The position numbers and the translations under genes were made by a program. Under the pieces are notes generated by a model. That model saw nothing but the letters and a program-made list of their open reading frames with translations. It was not told the DNA's origin and searched no databases. A stretch of DNA of 64,000 nucleotides from FW021-bin31 sp964478125 (GTDB lineage: Bacteria > Bacteroidota > Bacteroidia > Chitinophagales > Chitinophagaceae): assembly GCA_964478125.1 (NCBI GenBank), contig CAYZGR010000007.1, positions 25,095 through 89,094 of the forward strand. Direction: 5' to 3'. Of this stretch, positions 36,957 to 43,716 are shown in pieces; position 1 is the stretch's first letter, and each line of letters opens with the position of its first letter.

Positions 36957-38867
36957 ATGATTCAATTTGATATCCCGAAGGAACAATCGTCCATCATTAA
37001 AGTAATTGGCATGGGCGGTGGAGGAAGCAATGCCGTTAATTTCATGTATGAGCAAGGCATTGAAGGTGTGGACTTTATCATCTGCAATACTGATTCCCAG
37101 GCATTGGCAGACAGTCCGATCCCGAACAAGGTGCATCTTGGGCCCCATCTCACACAGGGGCTGGGTGCAGGCGCCAATCCCGCGATTGGACGCCAGGCTA
37201 CGGAAGAGTCCATGGAGGAACTGAAAAAGATCCTTGAAGTAAATACCAAAATGACTTTCATTACGGCTGGTATGGGAGGAGGAACCGGAACCGGCGGAGC
37301 GCCGATAGTGGCCAAAATATGTAAAGAATTGGGTATTCTTACCGTCGGTATTGTGACCTCTCCTTTTTCTTATGAAGGCAGAAGACGCATGAAACAGGCT
37401 GAAGAAGGGATCAAAAACCTGAAGGAATATGTAGATACCCTGCTGGTGATCTCCAACGACAAGTTAAGAATGCAATTTGGGAACCTCCCTTTCAAGTCTG
37501 CTTTTGCCAAAGCGGATAATATATTGGCAACTGCTGCCAAATGTATTACGGATGTTATTAACATTCATGGAGTGGTAAATGTGGACTTTGCGGATGTTTG
37601 CACGGCTATGAGGAACGGCGGAGTGGCCATTCTTGGTTCTGCTACAGCCGATGGTGAAAATCGTTCTCAGAAGGCCATTGACAGTGCCTTATCTTCTCCG
37701 CTTTTGAATGACAGTGATATAAAAGGGGCCAAATGGATCCTGTTAAACATCACTTCTGCAGAAGGGGAACATGAGCATACCATAGACGAAATGGATACCA
37801 TCCAGGCGTATGTGCAGCAACAGGCAGGCGATGAGTGTGATGTGATTCTTGGCATGGGGCATGATAATACGCTGGAAGCTAAGCTGGGTGTAACTATTAT
37901 TGCGACCGGTTTTCAACAGAAACCGATCAAGCAGATGATAGAAGCCAAAAAACCGGTTCGAAAGGAAACGCCTCCACAAAAAATCACCATGGAATTGGGA
38001 AAAAAGGGGGAGGAGCAGAAAATGTATGATCAGAATACATTGCCTTTTCAGGAAGAAGAAGCGGAAGATCCGATGGCCCCTAAACTGGTTCAGGAGGATG
38101 CTATGGAACCGCCGGCAGAAGAAAGATCCATTGCTCCCGAGCCGGAAGAATCCCAGCAGGAAGAAAAGCAGCTTTTTGAACTCCGGCCCCCTGAAAAGAT
38201 GGAACAAAGGGAAGAACCGGAAAAAGAACCAGAGCCGCGGCAGGCTCCTTCTCCCCCTCATTATACTTCGGAAGCGGGGGGATATTTGTCCCGTCCCCGG
38301 CAGATTTATGTTGAGCGCCCGGGGCCGCGGCAGGAGCAGGAAAAACCCCCTGTTTCGGATGAAAAACCTGAGGAAGAACAACAGGAAATGACCCTCTTTT
38401 ATAAGGAAGAGCCTGCCGAGCCTCAAGAGGAAGTTCCAAGATCCGAACAACCGGAACCGCCTACTCCTCCTCATGAAGAGCGCCCTCCCCATATAGAAGA
38501 TACTCGTTTTGAGCAGGGGCATTTGAACAGAAGGGAAGAAGAGCAGGAACAACAGGAACAGCCCCCCGGAGCGGAACGAAAGGAGCCTCTGAATATGCCG
38601 CATGAGCAAATATCGGACAGGCAAAAGGCGGCGGATGAAAGAAAGGCGAGATTACGAGAGCTGAGTTTTGATGTGAATAAGATGGAGGATCCCTATGAAG
38701 TGGAAACGGTACCGGCTTATATCCGGAAAAATATTTCACTTCAGCAAAATCCGGAGCCTTCTTCCGAAGACCCCTATTCGGGATATCATGTAAAAAAGAC
38801 TGCTGATGGCAAGCAGACTGAAATCAGTACAATCAATACTTTTCTTGATGGTAAGAAACCAGATTGA
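36957..38867 (+). CDS. ftsZ: Cell division protein FtsZ with very long acidic/proline-rich linker
   Basis: 636 residues, against about 380 in E. coli. The GTPase core (about 1-320) is typical: VIGMGGGGSNAVNFM at the start, the tubulin signature GGGTGTGGAP near 107-116, and an intact T7-loop region. From about 322 to 600 comes a low-complexity linker dominated by Glu, Pro and Gln with few hydrophobic residues. The C-terminus has DPYEVETVPAYIRK and ends STINTFLDGKKPD, the likely binding peptide for FtsA. A terminator follows within 25 bp, so this is the last gene of the cluster. Confidence 0.95.
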   Translation: MIQFDIPKEQSSIIKVIGMGGGGSNAVNFMYEQGIEGVDFIICNTDSQALADSPIPNKVHLGPHLTQGLGAGANPAIGRQATEESMEELKKILEVNTKMTFITAGMGGGTGTGGAPIVAKICKELGILTVGIVTSPFSYEGRRRMKQAEEGIKNLKEYVDTLLVISNDKLRMQFGNLPFKSAFAKADNILATAAKCITDVINIHGVVNVDFADVCTAMRNGGVAILGSATADGENRSQKAIDSALSSPLLNDSDIKGAKWILLNITSAEGEHEHTIDEMDTIQAYVQQQAGDECDVILGMGHDNTLEAKLGVTIIATGFQQKPIKQMIEAKKPVRKETPPQKITMELGKKGEEQKMYDQNTLPFQEEEAEDPMAPKLVQEDAMEPPAEERSIAPEPEESQQEEKQLFELRPPEKMEQREEPEKEPEPRQAPSPPHYTSEAGGYLSRPRQIYVERPGPRQEQEKPPVSDEKPEEEQQEMTLFYKEEPAEPQEEVPRSEQPEPPTPPHEERPPHIEDTRFEQGHLNRREEEQEQQEQPPGAERKEPLNMPHEQISDRQKAADERKARLRELSFDVNKMEDPYEVETVPAYIRKNISLQQNPEPSSEDPYSGYHVKKTADGKQTEISTINTFLDGKKPD

Positions 38868-38887
38868 AAAGGCTGAACTCAGTAGTA

Positions 38888-38927
38888 AAGAGCCTTCCGG
38901 TTGTGATCGGAAGGCTTTATTTTTTTC
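38888..38927 (+). terminator. Rho-independent terminator after ftsZ
   Basis: AGCCTTCCG (38891-38899) pairs with CGGAAGGCT (38908-38916), with an 8-base loop, followed by a run of T (38917-38926 with one A). It closes the dcw cluster. Confidence 0.9.
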
Positions 38928-38962
38928 TTATTAATCCCTATTTTTAATCCCAAAATAAGGCA

Positions 38963-39616
38963 ATGGTCATCAATTTAAGTGAGCGGTATTCTATTATTAG
39001 CGATTGGGTGGCAGAGATAAGAGATAAGCAGGTACAGCAGGATCGTATGCGTTTCCGATATAATACGGAGCGCATAGGCGAAATTGCCGGCTATGAGATC
39101 AGTAAGCATTTGGATTTTTCGGAGAAAGAAGTGCAAACGCCTCTGGGTACCGCTCGCTGCCGAATCCTGAAAGAGCAACCTGTGCTGGCGACCATTTTAA
39201 GAGCCGGCATACCGCTTCACAGTGGCTTATTGCGTGTTTTTGATCATGCCGACCATGCTTTTGTGGGAGCTTATCGCAAGCACCAAAAAGACGGCTCTTT
39301 TGATATTCATCTTGAATATCTTTCATGTCCTGATCTCGAGGGCCGGACGCTTATATTGGTGGATCCTATGCTGGCAACCGGCTCTTCCCTCGTTAAAACC
39401 CTCGATCAACTTATCCGGGCAGGCAAACCCAAACGCATCCATATCGTTACTGTCATTGCAGCTAAACAAGGTATCGCAAATATGATCGATCATTTTCCTG
39501 ATAGTACCCTCTGGGCCGGGGCTATCGATGAGAAGTTAAACAAGAAAGGATATATCATTCCCGGTATCGGAGATGCCGGAGACCTTGCTTACGGGCCTAA
39601 AAAACAAGGCGAATAA
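38963..39616 (+). CDS. upp: Uracil phosphoribosyltransferase
   Basis: 217 residues. It forms UMP from uracil and PRPP in pyrimidine salvage. The sequence LATILRAGIPLHSGLLRVFDHADHAFVGAYRK carries the conserved Arg and Gly residues of the family. The PRPP-binding motif LVDPMLATGSS lies near residues 133-143, and the uracil-binding C-terminal region is YIIPGIGDAGDLAYG. It stands alone after the ftsZ terminator; no clear TAnnTTTG promoter is seen in the 95-bp gap. Confidence 0.94.
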   Translation: MVINLSERYSIISDWVAEIRDKQVQQDRMRFRYNTERIGEIAGYEISKHLDFSEKEVQTPLGTARCRILKEQPVLATILRAGIPLHSGLLRVFDHADHAFVGAYRKHQKDGSFDIHLEYLSCPDLEGRTLILVDPMLATGSSLVKTLDQLIRAGKPKRIHIVTVIAAKQGIANMIDHFPDSTLWAGAIDEKLNKKGYIIPGIGDAGDLAYGPKKQGE

Positions 39617-39668
39617 GAATTTAGCCGTTTTTAAGAATAGGTTTTTTAGAAAATTATCTCTCTTTTTA

Positions 39669-39709
39669 GTACTATGTGTTGCATAGTACCTTATTTTTAC
39701 ATACCTTTG
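39669..39709 (+). promoter_or_regulatory. padR promoter with perfect palindromic operator
   Basis: GTACTATG (39669-39676) and CATAGTAC (39682-39689) form a perfect 8-bp inverted repeat around TGTTG. The -33 TTG (39679-39681) lies inside it, and the -7 element TACCTTTG (39702-39709) follows 20 bp later, an ideal Bacteroidota promoter. A PadR dimer bound to the palindrome would block -33 recognition, so autorepression is expected. Confidence 0.75.
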
Positions 39710-39738
39710 CTTCAACATTGATTTTTTAAAAGAAAGAA

Positions 39739-40077
39739 ATGAAGATAGCGAACACACAATCCCAGATGAAAAAAGGGATATTGGAGTTTTGCATCCTTTC
39801 GGTGATCCGGCAACAAGAGGCCTATCCTTCGGATATTATTAAGAAGATGAAGGAATCAAGACTGGATGTATTGGAAGGGACGCTTTATCCTTTGCTTACC
39901 CGTTTGAAGAATGCCGGACTGTTAACCTATCGTTGGGTAGAAAGCAATTCGGGCCCGCCACGAAAGTATTTTACGATGACGGAAGCAGGAGAAGAATTTT
40001 ATCAGCAATTGGAAAAGACCTGGAACCAATTGTCCCGGGCAGTCAATCATTTAACGCAACCCATTCACAACAAATAA
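39739..40077 (+). CDS. PadR-family transcriptional regulator
   Basis: 112 residues, the short PadR class. It is a winged-helix protein: KKGILEFCILSVIRQQEAYPSDIIKKMKES, then LEGTLYPLLTRLKNAGLLTYRW (recognition helix and wing), then GPPRKYFTMTEAGEEFYQQL, which matches the PadR signature. A C-terminal helix serves for dimerisation. The promoter contains a palindrome over the -33 element. The downstream PspC-domain gene starts 20 bp after the stop, so the pair is one operon; in Bacteroidota such PadR-PspC pairs are common and may respond to envelope stress. Confidence 0.92.
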   Translation: MKIANTQSQMKKGILEFCILSVIRQQEAYPSDIIKKMKESRLDVLEGTLYPLLTRLKNAGLLTYRWVESNSGPPRKYFTMTEAGEEFYQQLEKTWNQLSRAVNHLTQPIHNK

Positions 40078-40097
40078 TTCCAAAACCAACCATCACA

Positions 40098-41966
40098 ATG
40101 AAAAAGATCATAAACATTAATTTGTCAGGTCGCCTGGTTCCGATTGAAGATTCTGCGTATGAGCTTTTAAAAGAATACCTGGACAGCTTAACCCGTTATT
40201 TCAGCCGGGAAGAAGGTGGAGATGAAATTGTCAGCGATATTGAAGATCGTATTGCAGAGCTTTTTCAGGAAAAGCTGAAAAAAGGCGCACATTGCATTAC
40301 AGATGAGGATGTCAATAGTATGATAGCTATTATGGGCCGGCCGGAACAACTGGAAGAAGAGACTTCCACCGAGCCGGATGAAAAACATACTCGTGAAGAA
40401 AGTTATTCTTCTCAACAGCAGGATACCTCACAACCTAAACGGTTGCTTCGCAATCAGAACGATCAATTGATAGGAGGCGTATGCTCCGGAATAGCCAATT
40501 ATTTTAATATTGATCCGGCGATTGTCCGTATTATTACCTTCCTGCTGATCTGGGCGTATGGCATCGGGCTTTTGGCCTACGTTATTTTATGGATTGTTAT
40601 CCCGGGTAGCAATAAGGTGCCTACTACTTTGCGCCGGCGCCTTTACCGGGATCCGGATCATAAAGTGTTGGGCGGGGTAGCCTCGGGTCTGGCCGCGTAT
40701 TTTAAAATTGATCCCATTATCCCGAGAATAATCTTTGTTCTTCCGCTCCTGAGTGTCATTTTTGTTGGCATCTTAGGAAATGGTTTTGGGTTCTGGGGTA
40801 TGCATCACGTCTTCTTTCCTTTATCTGTAGGCGCTTTGCCTTCACTATGGCTGTTGTATATCATTTTATGGATTGTTGTGCCCAAGGCTGTTACAGCAGC
40901 GGAAAAACTGGAAATGCGGGGGGAGAAGGTAGATTTGCAGAGCTTATCCAATGCTTATAAGTCTACCGACGGCGAGGACGAAAAAAAAAAGATAGATCGC
41001 GAGGCGACTTCTACTCCTGTAGCCCGGTCTGATGATAGCAGAAAATACAGCGGCGCGGGCAGGGCCTTTGGTTTTCTGGTAAGGCTCTTTCTTTATTTTA
41101 TTTTGGCGATTATCGTAATAGTCCTCGCCGGCGTACTGATCGGCCTGTTGGGAGGCTTTATCGGCGTTGCTACGGTATCCTCTTTGGCCTTTCCTGTAAA
41201 ATCTTTATTATTGAGCTCGGGACTTCAAAAAGTTTTGATCTGGCCGGCCATTATATTAACGCTTGGTATTCCGGTTATTGCCATTATATGGCTTTTTGTC
41301 AAATTGATCACCGGTATTCGTTCCCGGTCACATATCGTGGGAATCAGCTTGTTGAGCTTGTGGATCATAGGGCTTGTGTGTGCGACCGGTCTTGCCGTAT
41401 CTGTCGCCAGGGATTTTAGAATGCAGGCTTCGCAGCGCACCGAGATCCATTTGATACAACCCCGGGGTACCCTGACTCTCGCCCGCCAGTCTGATGAGGA
41501 GGAATGGGAAGGATTAAAGGGAAATGTAACCGTTAATAATTGGAATAGCTGGAATTGGAACGGTTGGTCAGATTTAATTCAGACCAATAATGATACCACC
41601 CGACTGGGTTTGATTAAGATAGACGTTCGCAGCAGCCCGGATAGCAATTATCATTTCCGTATGATCCGGTATGCTAACGGCAGCACCACGCGCCAGGCTG
41701 CCCATTTTGCTTCCCTGATTTCGTATCCTGTTACCCAGAAGGATTCCGTTTTGTATCTTCCGGTGGGGTTTAAGATCTTTCCGGGTGTTCCTTTTAGAAA
41801 CCAACACATTCTTTTAAAAATTTATGTCCCCGAAGGGAAAAATATTGATTTCAGAGACGGGCTGGAGAGATGGCGCAAGAATTATTTTGATGACGACAGA
41901 TGGGAAGACCGGAATGATGACTGGATAGATCATAAAAGAGCGGTGTATCAGGGAACCGTATCCTGA
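40098..41966 (+). CDS. PspC-domain membrane protein with two PspC units
   Basis: 622 residues from the ATG at 40098. A longer frame opens at 39933 inside padR but is not used, since MKKIININLSGRLVPIED starts the conserved N-terminal domain. Residues 1-100 are soluble and acidic. Two PspC units follow: LLRNQNDQLIGGVCSGIANYF with its membrane helix, and LYRDPDHKVLGGVASGLAAYF with a second set. Further membrane helices lie at about 330-440, and the C-terminus (about 450-622) is extracytoplasmic and ends in an Asp/Arg-rich tail. PspC proteins sense or counter membrane stress; the precise role here is unknown. It is co-transcribed with padR, and its last 19 bp overlap the convergent lipoprotein gene. 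Confidence 0.85.
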   Translation: MKKIININLSGRLVPIEDSAYELLKEYLDSLTRYFSREEGGDEIVSDIEDRIAELFQEKLKKGAHCITDEDVNSMIAIMGRPEQLEEETSTEPDEKHTREESYSSQQQDTSQPKRLLRNQNDQLIGGVCSGIANYFNIDPAIVRIITFLLIWAYGIGLLAYVILWIVIPGSNKVPTTLRRRLYRDPDHKVLGGVASGLAAYFKIDPIIPRIIFVLPLLSVIFVGILGNGFGFWGMHHVFFPLSVGALPSLWLLYIILWIVVPKAVTAAEKLEMRGEKVDLQSLSNAYKSTDGEDEKKKIDREATSTPVARSDDSRKYSGAGRAFGFLVRLFLYFILAIIVIVLAGVLIGLLGGFIGVATVSSLAFPVKSLLLSSGLQKVLIWPAIILTLGIPVIAIIWLFVKLITGIRSRSHIVGISLLSLWIIGLVCATGLAVSVARDFRMQASQRTEIHLIQPRGTLTLARQSDEEEWEGLKGNVTVNNWNSWNWNGWSDLIQTNNDTTRLGLIKIDVRSSPDSNYHFRMIRYANGSTTRQAAHFASLISYPVTQKDSVLYLPVGFKIFPGVPFRNQHILLKIYVPEGKNIDFRDGLERWRKNYFDDDRWEDRNDDWIDHKRAVYQGTVS

Positions 41967-42595
41967 TAACGGTACTCTGTGATAGTGCCCGCATTCAGAT
42001 TGATGCGCCAGAAAACGGGCAAAGTCTTATTTTGTCTGTTGGCATCTGATTCTCCGGTTATCACTATCAGGCTGTCGTTTAACCATTCGGCCTGTTGAAA
42101 AGAAGTTCCCGGTCCTGCAAATAGGAGCCGGGTTTTTGTTCTATCTGAAAGAGAGACCAGATTGACCTCGCTATCGGGTTCTCCTCCTTCCCAGATAGTA
42201 CCCGAATCGGGAGGAAGAAGACCATAACTATACAGGTCAAGGGCCTTGGAATGGTCCGGTGAAAGGATGAAATAGGGCCGAAAGGTCTTCCATTTTTCTT
42301 CTGTGAATTTTTGTGGATGATTGACTTCTAAAGGATCAGTTTCTTTATTCTTAAACCGGTTTGCCGAGAAATGAGGATAATTCTTCTCCATTTTGGTTTC
42401 CCATTTTTCAAGACCGGGACTTTGAAATAGCGCTTCCATTTCCGATTGGGAGGGCGCCGGATTTTTTACAGCATCCTGATCGCGGGTTGTCGAACTTTGT
42501 TCCCGGCTCTTTTTATCACCGCTTCCACAGCCGGTTATTAGAAAAAGCGGGATAAAAAAGCATAAGATCCATCCTTGTTTTCTTATTCCGTTCAT
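41948..42595 (-). CDS. Lipoprotein of unknown function
   Basis: 215 residues. The signal peptide ends in a clear lipobox (LITGC near residue 23), followed by a Ser/Gln/Asp-rich spacer. The mature part reads like a small beta-propeller fragment or TolB-like fold: PYFILSPDHSKALDLYSYG, VNLVSLSDRTKTRLLFAG and FQQAEWLNDSLIVITGES. I recognise no named family. It lies 16 bp downstream of the polysaccharide deacetylase gene and overlaps the 3' end of the convergent PspC-domain gene by 19 bp. Confidence 0.65.
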   Translation of the reverse strand: MNGIRKQGWILCFFIPLFLITGCGSGDKKSREQSSTTRDQDAVKNPAPSQSEMEALFQSPGLEKWETKMEKNYPHFSANRFKNKETDPLEVNHPQKFTEEKWKTFRPYFILSPDHSKALDLYSYGLLPPDSGTIWEGGEPDSEVNLVSLSDRTKTRLLFAGPGTSFQQAEWLNDSLIVITGESDANRQNKTLPVFWRINLNAGTITEYRYQDTVP

Positions 42596-42611
42596 AAGGG
42601 CTTTCTGGTTA

Positions 42612-43268
42612 TTATACTAAATTTTGGAGACTTTCCATTCTGTAGCCCTTCTTTTTGAAGTGGGTCAGTAAACGAGGCAGTGTATAAACCATTCTTTCCC
42701 CTGCTTTATCGCTGTCGTGAAAAACAATAATAGAACCGGAACGGAACTTAAAAAGAACCTTCTGAAGACAAGTCTGTGGCTGGCGATCGGTATCAAAGTC
42801 GCCACTGAGGATATCCCACATGATAATTTTTATGCCGGGGAACTTTTTGGTTAAAGCTTTGATTTGTTTAGGTTTAATTTTTCCATAAGGCGGCCGGAAC
42901 AGGAGGGAAGGAATATACTTCATTGCTTCCTCTACATTGGCCACATAATCCGCGGTTTTGGTCTTCCAGCCATTGAGATGGTTATGGGTATGATTCCCGA
43001 TGGCATGTCCGCCGTCAAAAATTTCCTGATAAAGGTCCGGATGTTCAACCACATTTTTGCCGATGCAAAAAAAAGTGGCTCTTGCCTCATATTTCTTTAA
43101 TGTTTCCAGAATAAAAGTGGTAGTTTCGGGGTTGGGGCCATCGTCAAAAGTAAGGTAAACGGTTTTTTCAGCAGGGTTTAATTTCCAGATACACTTTTTA
43201 GAAAAGTGTTTTAGCCAGGCTGGAGTTCGGGTCAGATAAAACATAAATAACAGGCATGAAAAGGGCAT
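42612..43268 (-). CDS. Polysaccharide deacetylase family protein (NodB homology)
   Basis: 218 residues from the ATG at 43268; an in-frame TTG at 43283 would add five residues. An N-terminal membrane segment (MPFSCLLFMFYL) anchors or exports it. The NodB domain has all usual motifs: TFDDGPNPE (catalytic Asp and metal Asp), NHTHNH (metal His pair), RPPYGK and DILSGDFD, and IIVFHDSDK near the end. It probably removes acetyl groups from a cell-wall or surface polysaccharide; whether the substrate is peptidoglycan GlcNAc cannot be read. A TATTTTTG at 43281-43288 on the minus strand is a possible -7 element, which would favour the ATG start. Confidence 0.88.
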   Translation of the reverse strand: MPFSCLLFMFYLTRTPAWLKHFSKKCIWKLNPAEKTVYLTFDDGPNPETTTFILETLKKYEARATFFCIGKNVVEHPDLYQEIFDGGHAIGNHTHNHLNGWKTKTADYVANVEEAMKYIPSLLFRPPYGKIKPKQIKALTKKFPGIKIIMWDILSGDFDTDRQPQTCLQKVLFKFRSGSIIVFHDSDKAGERMVYTLPRLLTHFKKKGYRMESLQNLV

Positions 43269-43388
43269 TAAAAGATATTTCAAAAATACGGCTTAATTCT
43301 TGAAGCTCCTTATTTTTGCCAAATTATATTAGGGGAAAATAAATGAAAAGACATCCTAAAATTGATAATGAATTAAAAAAGATCATTT

Positions 43389-43619
43389 ATGAAAGTTCTG
43401 GGAATCATTTTAATTATCATCGGATTGGCCATGATTGTTTTGAATGGCATTAATTTTCAAACAAAGGAGAAGGTGGCCGATGTTGGACCCATTGAGATCA
43501 ATAAAACGGAAGATCATCACTTGGGGTGGCCGACTTATGCAGGTGTAGGAGTTGGCGTAGCCGGTGTAATCCTCGTTATTGCCGGTGCAAAAGGATCGCG
43601 GAAAAAGAGAAACGGATAG
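43389..43619 (+). CDS. Small two-helix membrane protein of unknown function
   Basis: 76 residues with two membrane segments: VLGIILIIIGLAMIVLNGI (3-21) and YAGVGVGVAGVILVIAGA (50-67). Between them lies a short polar loop with TKEKVADVGPIEINK. The C-terminus is basic (KGSRKKRNG), placing it in the cytoplasm. I recall similar short proteins in several phyla with the TREKVxDIGPIEI loop, without a known role. A TATTTTTG at 43311-43318 may be its promoter element. Confidence 0.7.
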   Translation: MKVLGIILIIIGLAMIVLNGINFQTKEKVADVGPIEINKTEDHHLGWPTYAGVGVGVAGVILVIAGAKGSRKKRNG

Positions 43620-43648
43620 GGGTATCCAATCCTTTTTCCCCTTTCAAA

Positions 43649-43690
43649 TCCCGCCGGTATCTGCAGATTCCGTGGTTGAAACCGGCGGGA
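43649..43690. terminator. Bidirectional hairpin between convergent genes
   Basis: TCCCGCCGGT (43649-43658) pairs perfectly with ACCGGCGGGA (43681-43690) around a 22-base loop, in the 97-bp gap between the small membrane protein and carB, which converge. T-runs are weak, so efficiency is uncertain. Confidence 0.6.
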
Positions 43691-43716
43691 AATCTTTCCT
43701 GTCTCCCTGATGAGAT

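Noticed and set aside
37743..38624. 293-codon open frame on the minus strand inside ftsZ
   Set aside because: It is antisense to the Glu/Pro-rich linker of ftsZ and reads Leu/Phe/Arg-rich sequence without a recognisable fold; it is a by-product of the GAA/GAG codon bias on the other strand.
39933..40097. N-terminal extension of the PspC-domain protein into padR
   Set aside because: The 55 codons overlap padR in another frame and are not protein-like; the ATG at 40098 starts the conserved part.
43620..43716. Possible frameshifted remainder of the carB MGS domain downstream of its stop
   Set aside because: The 97-bp gap contains only a hairpin; no frame reads like an MGS domain, so the short CarB is natural.
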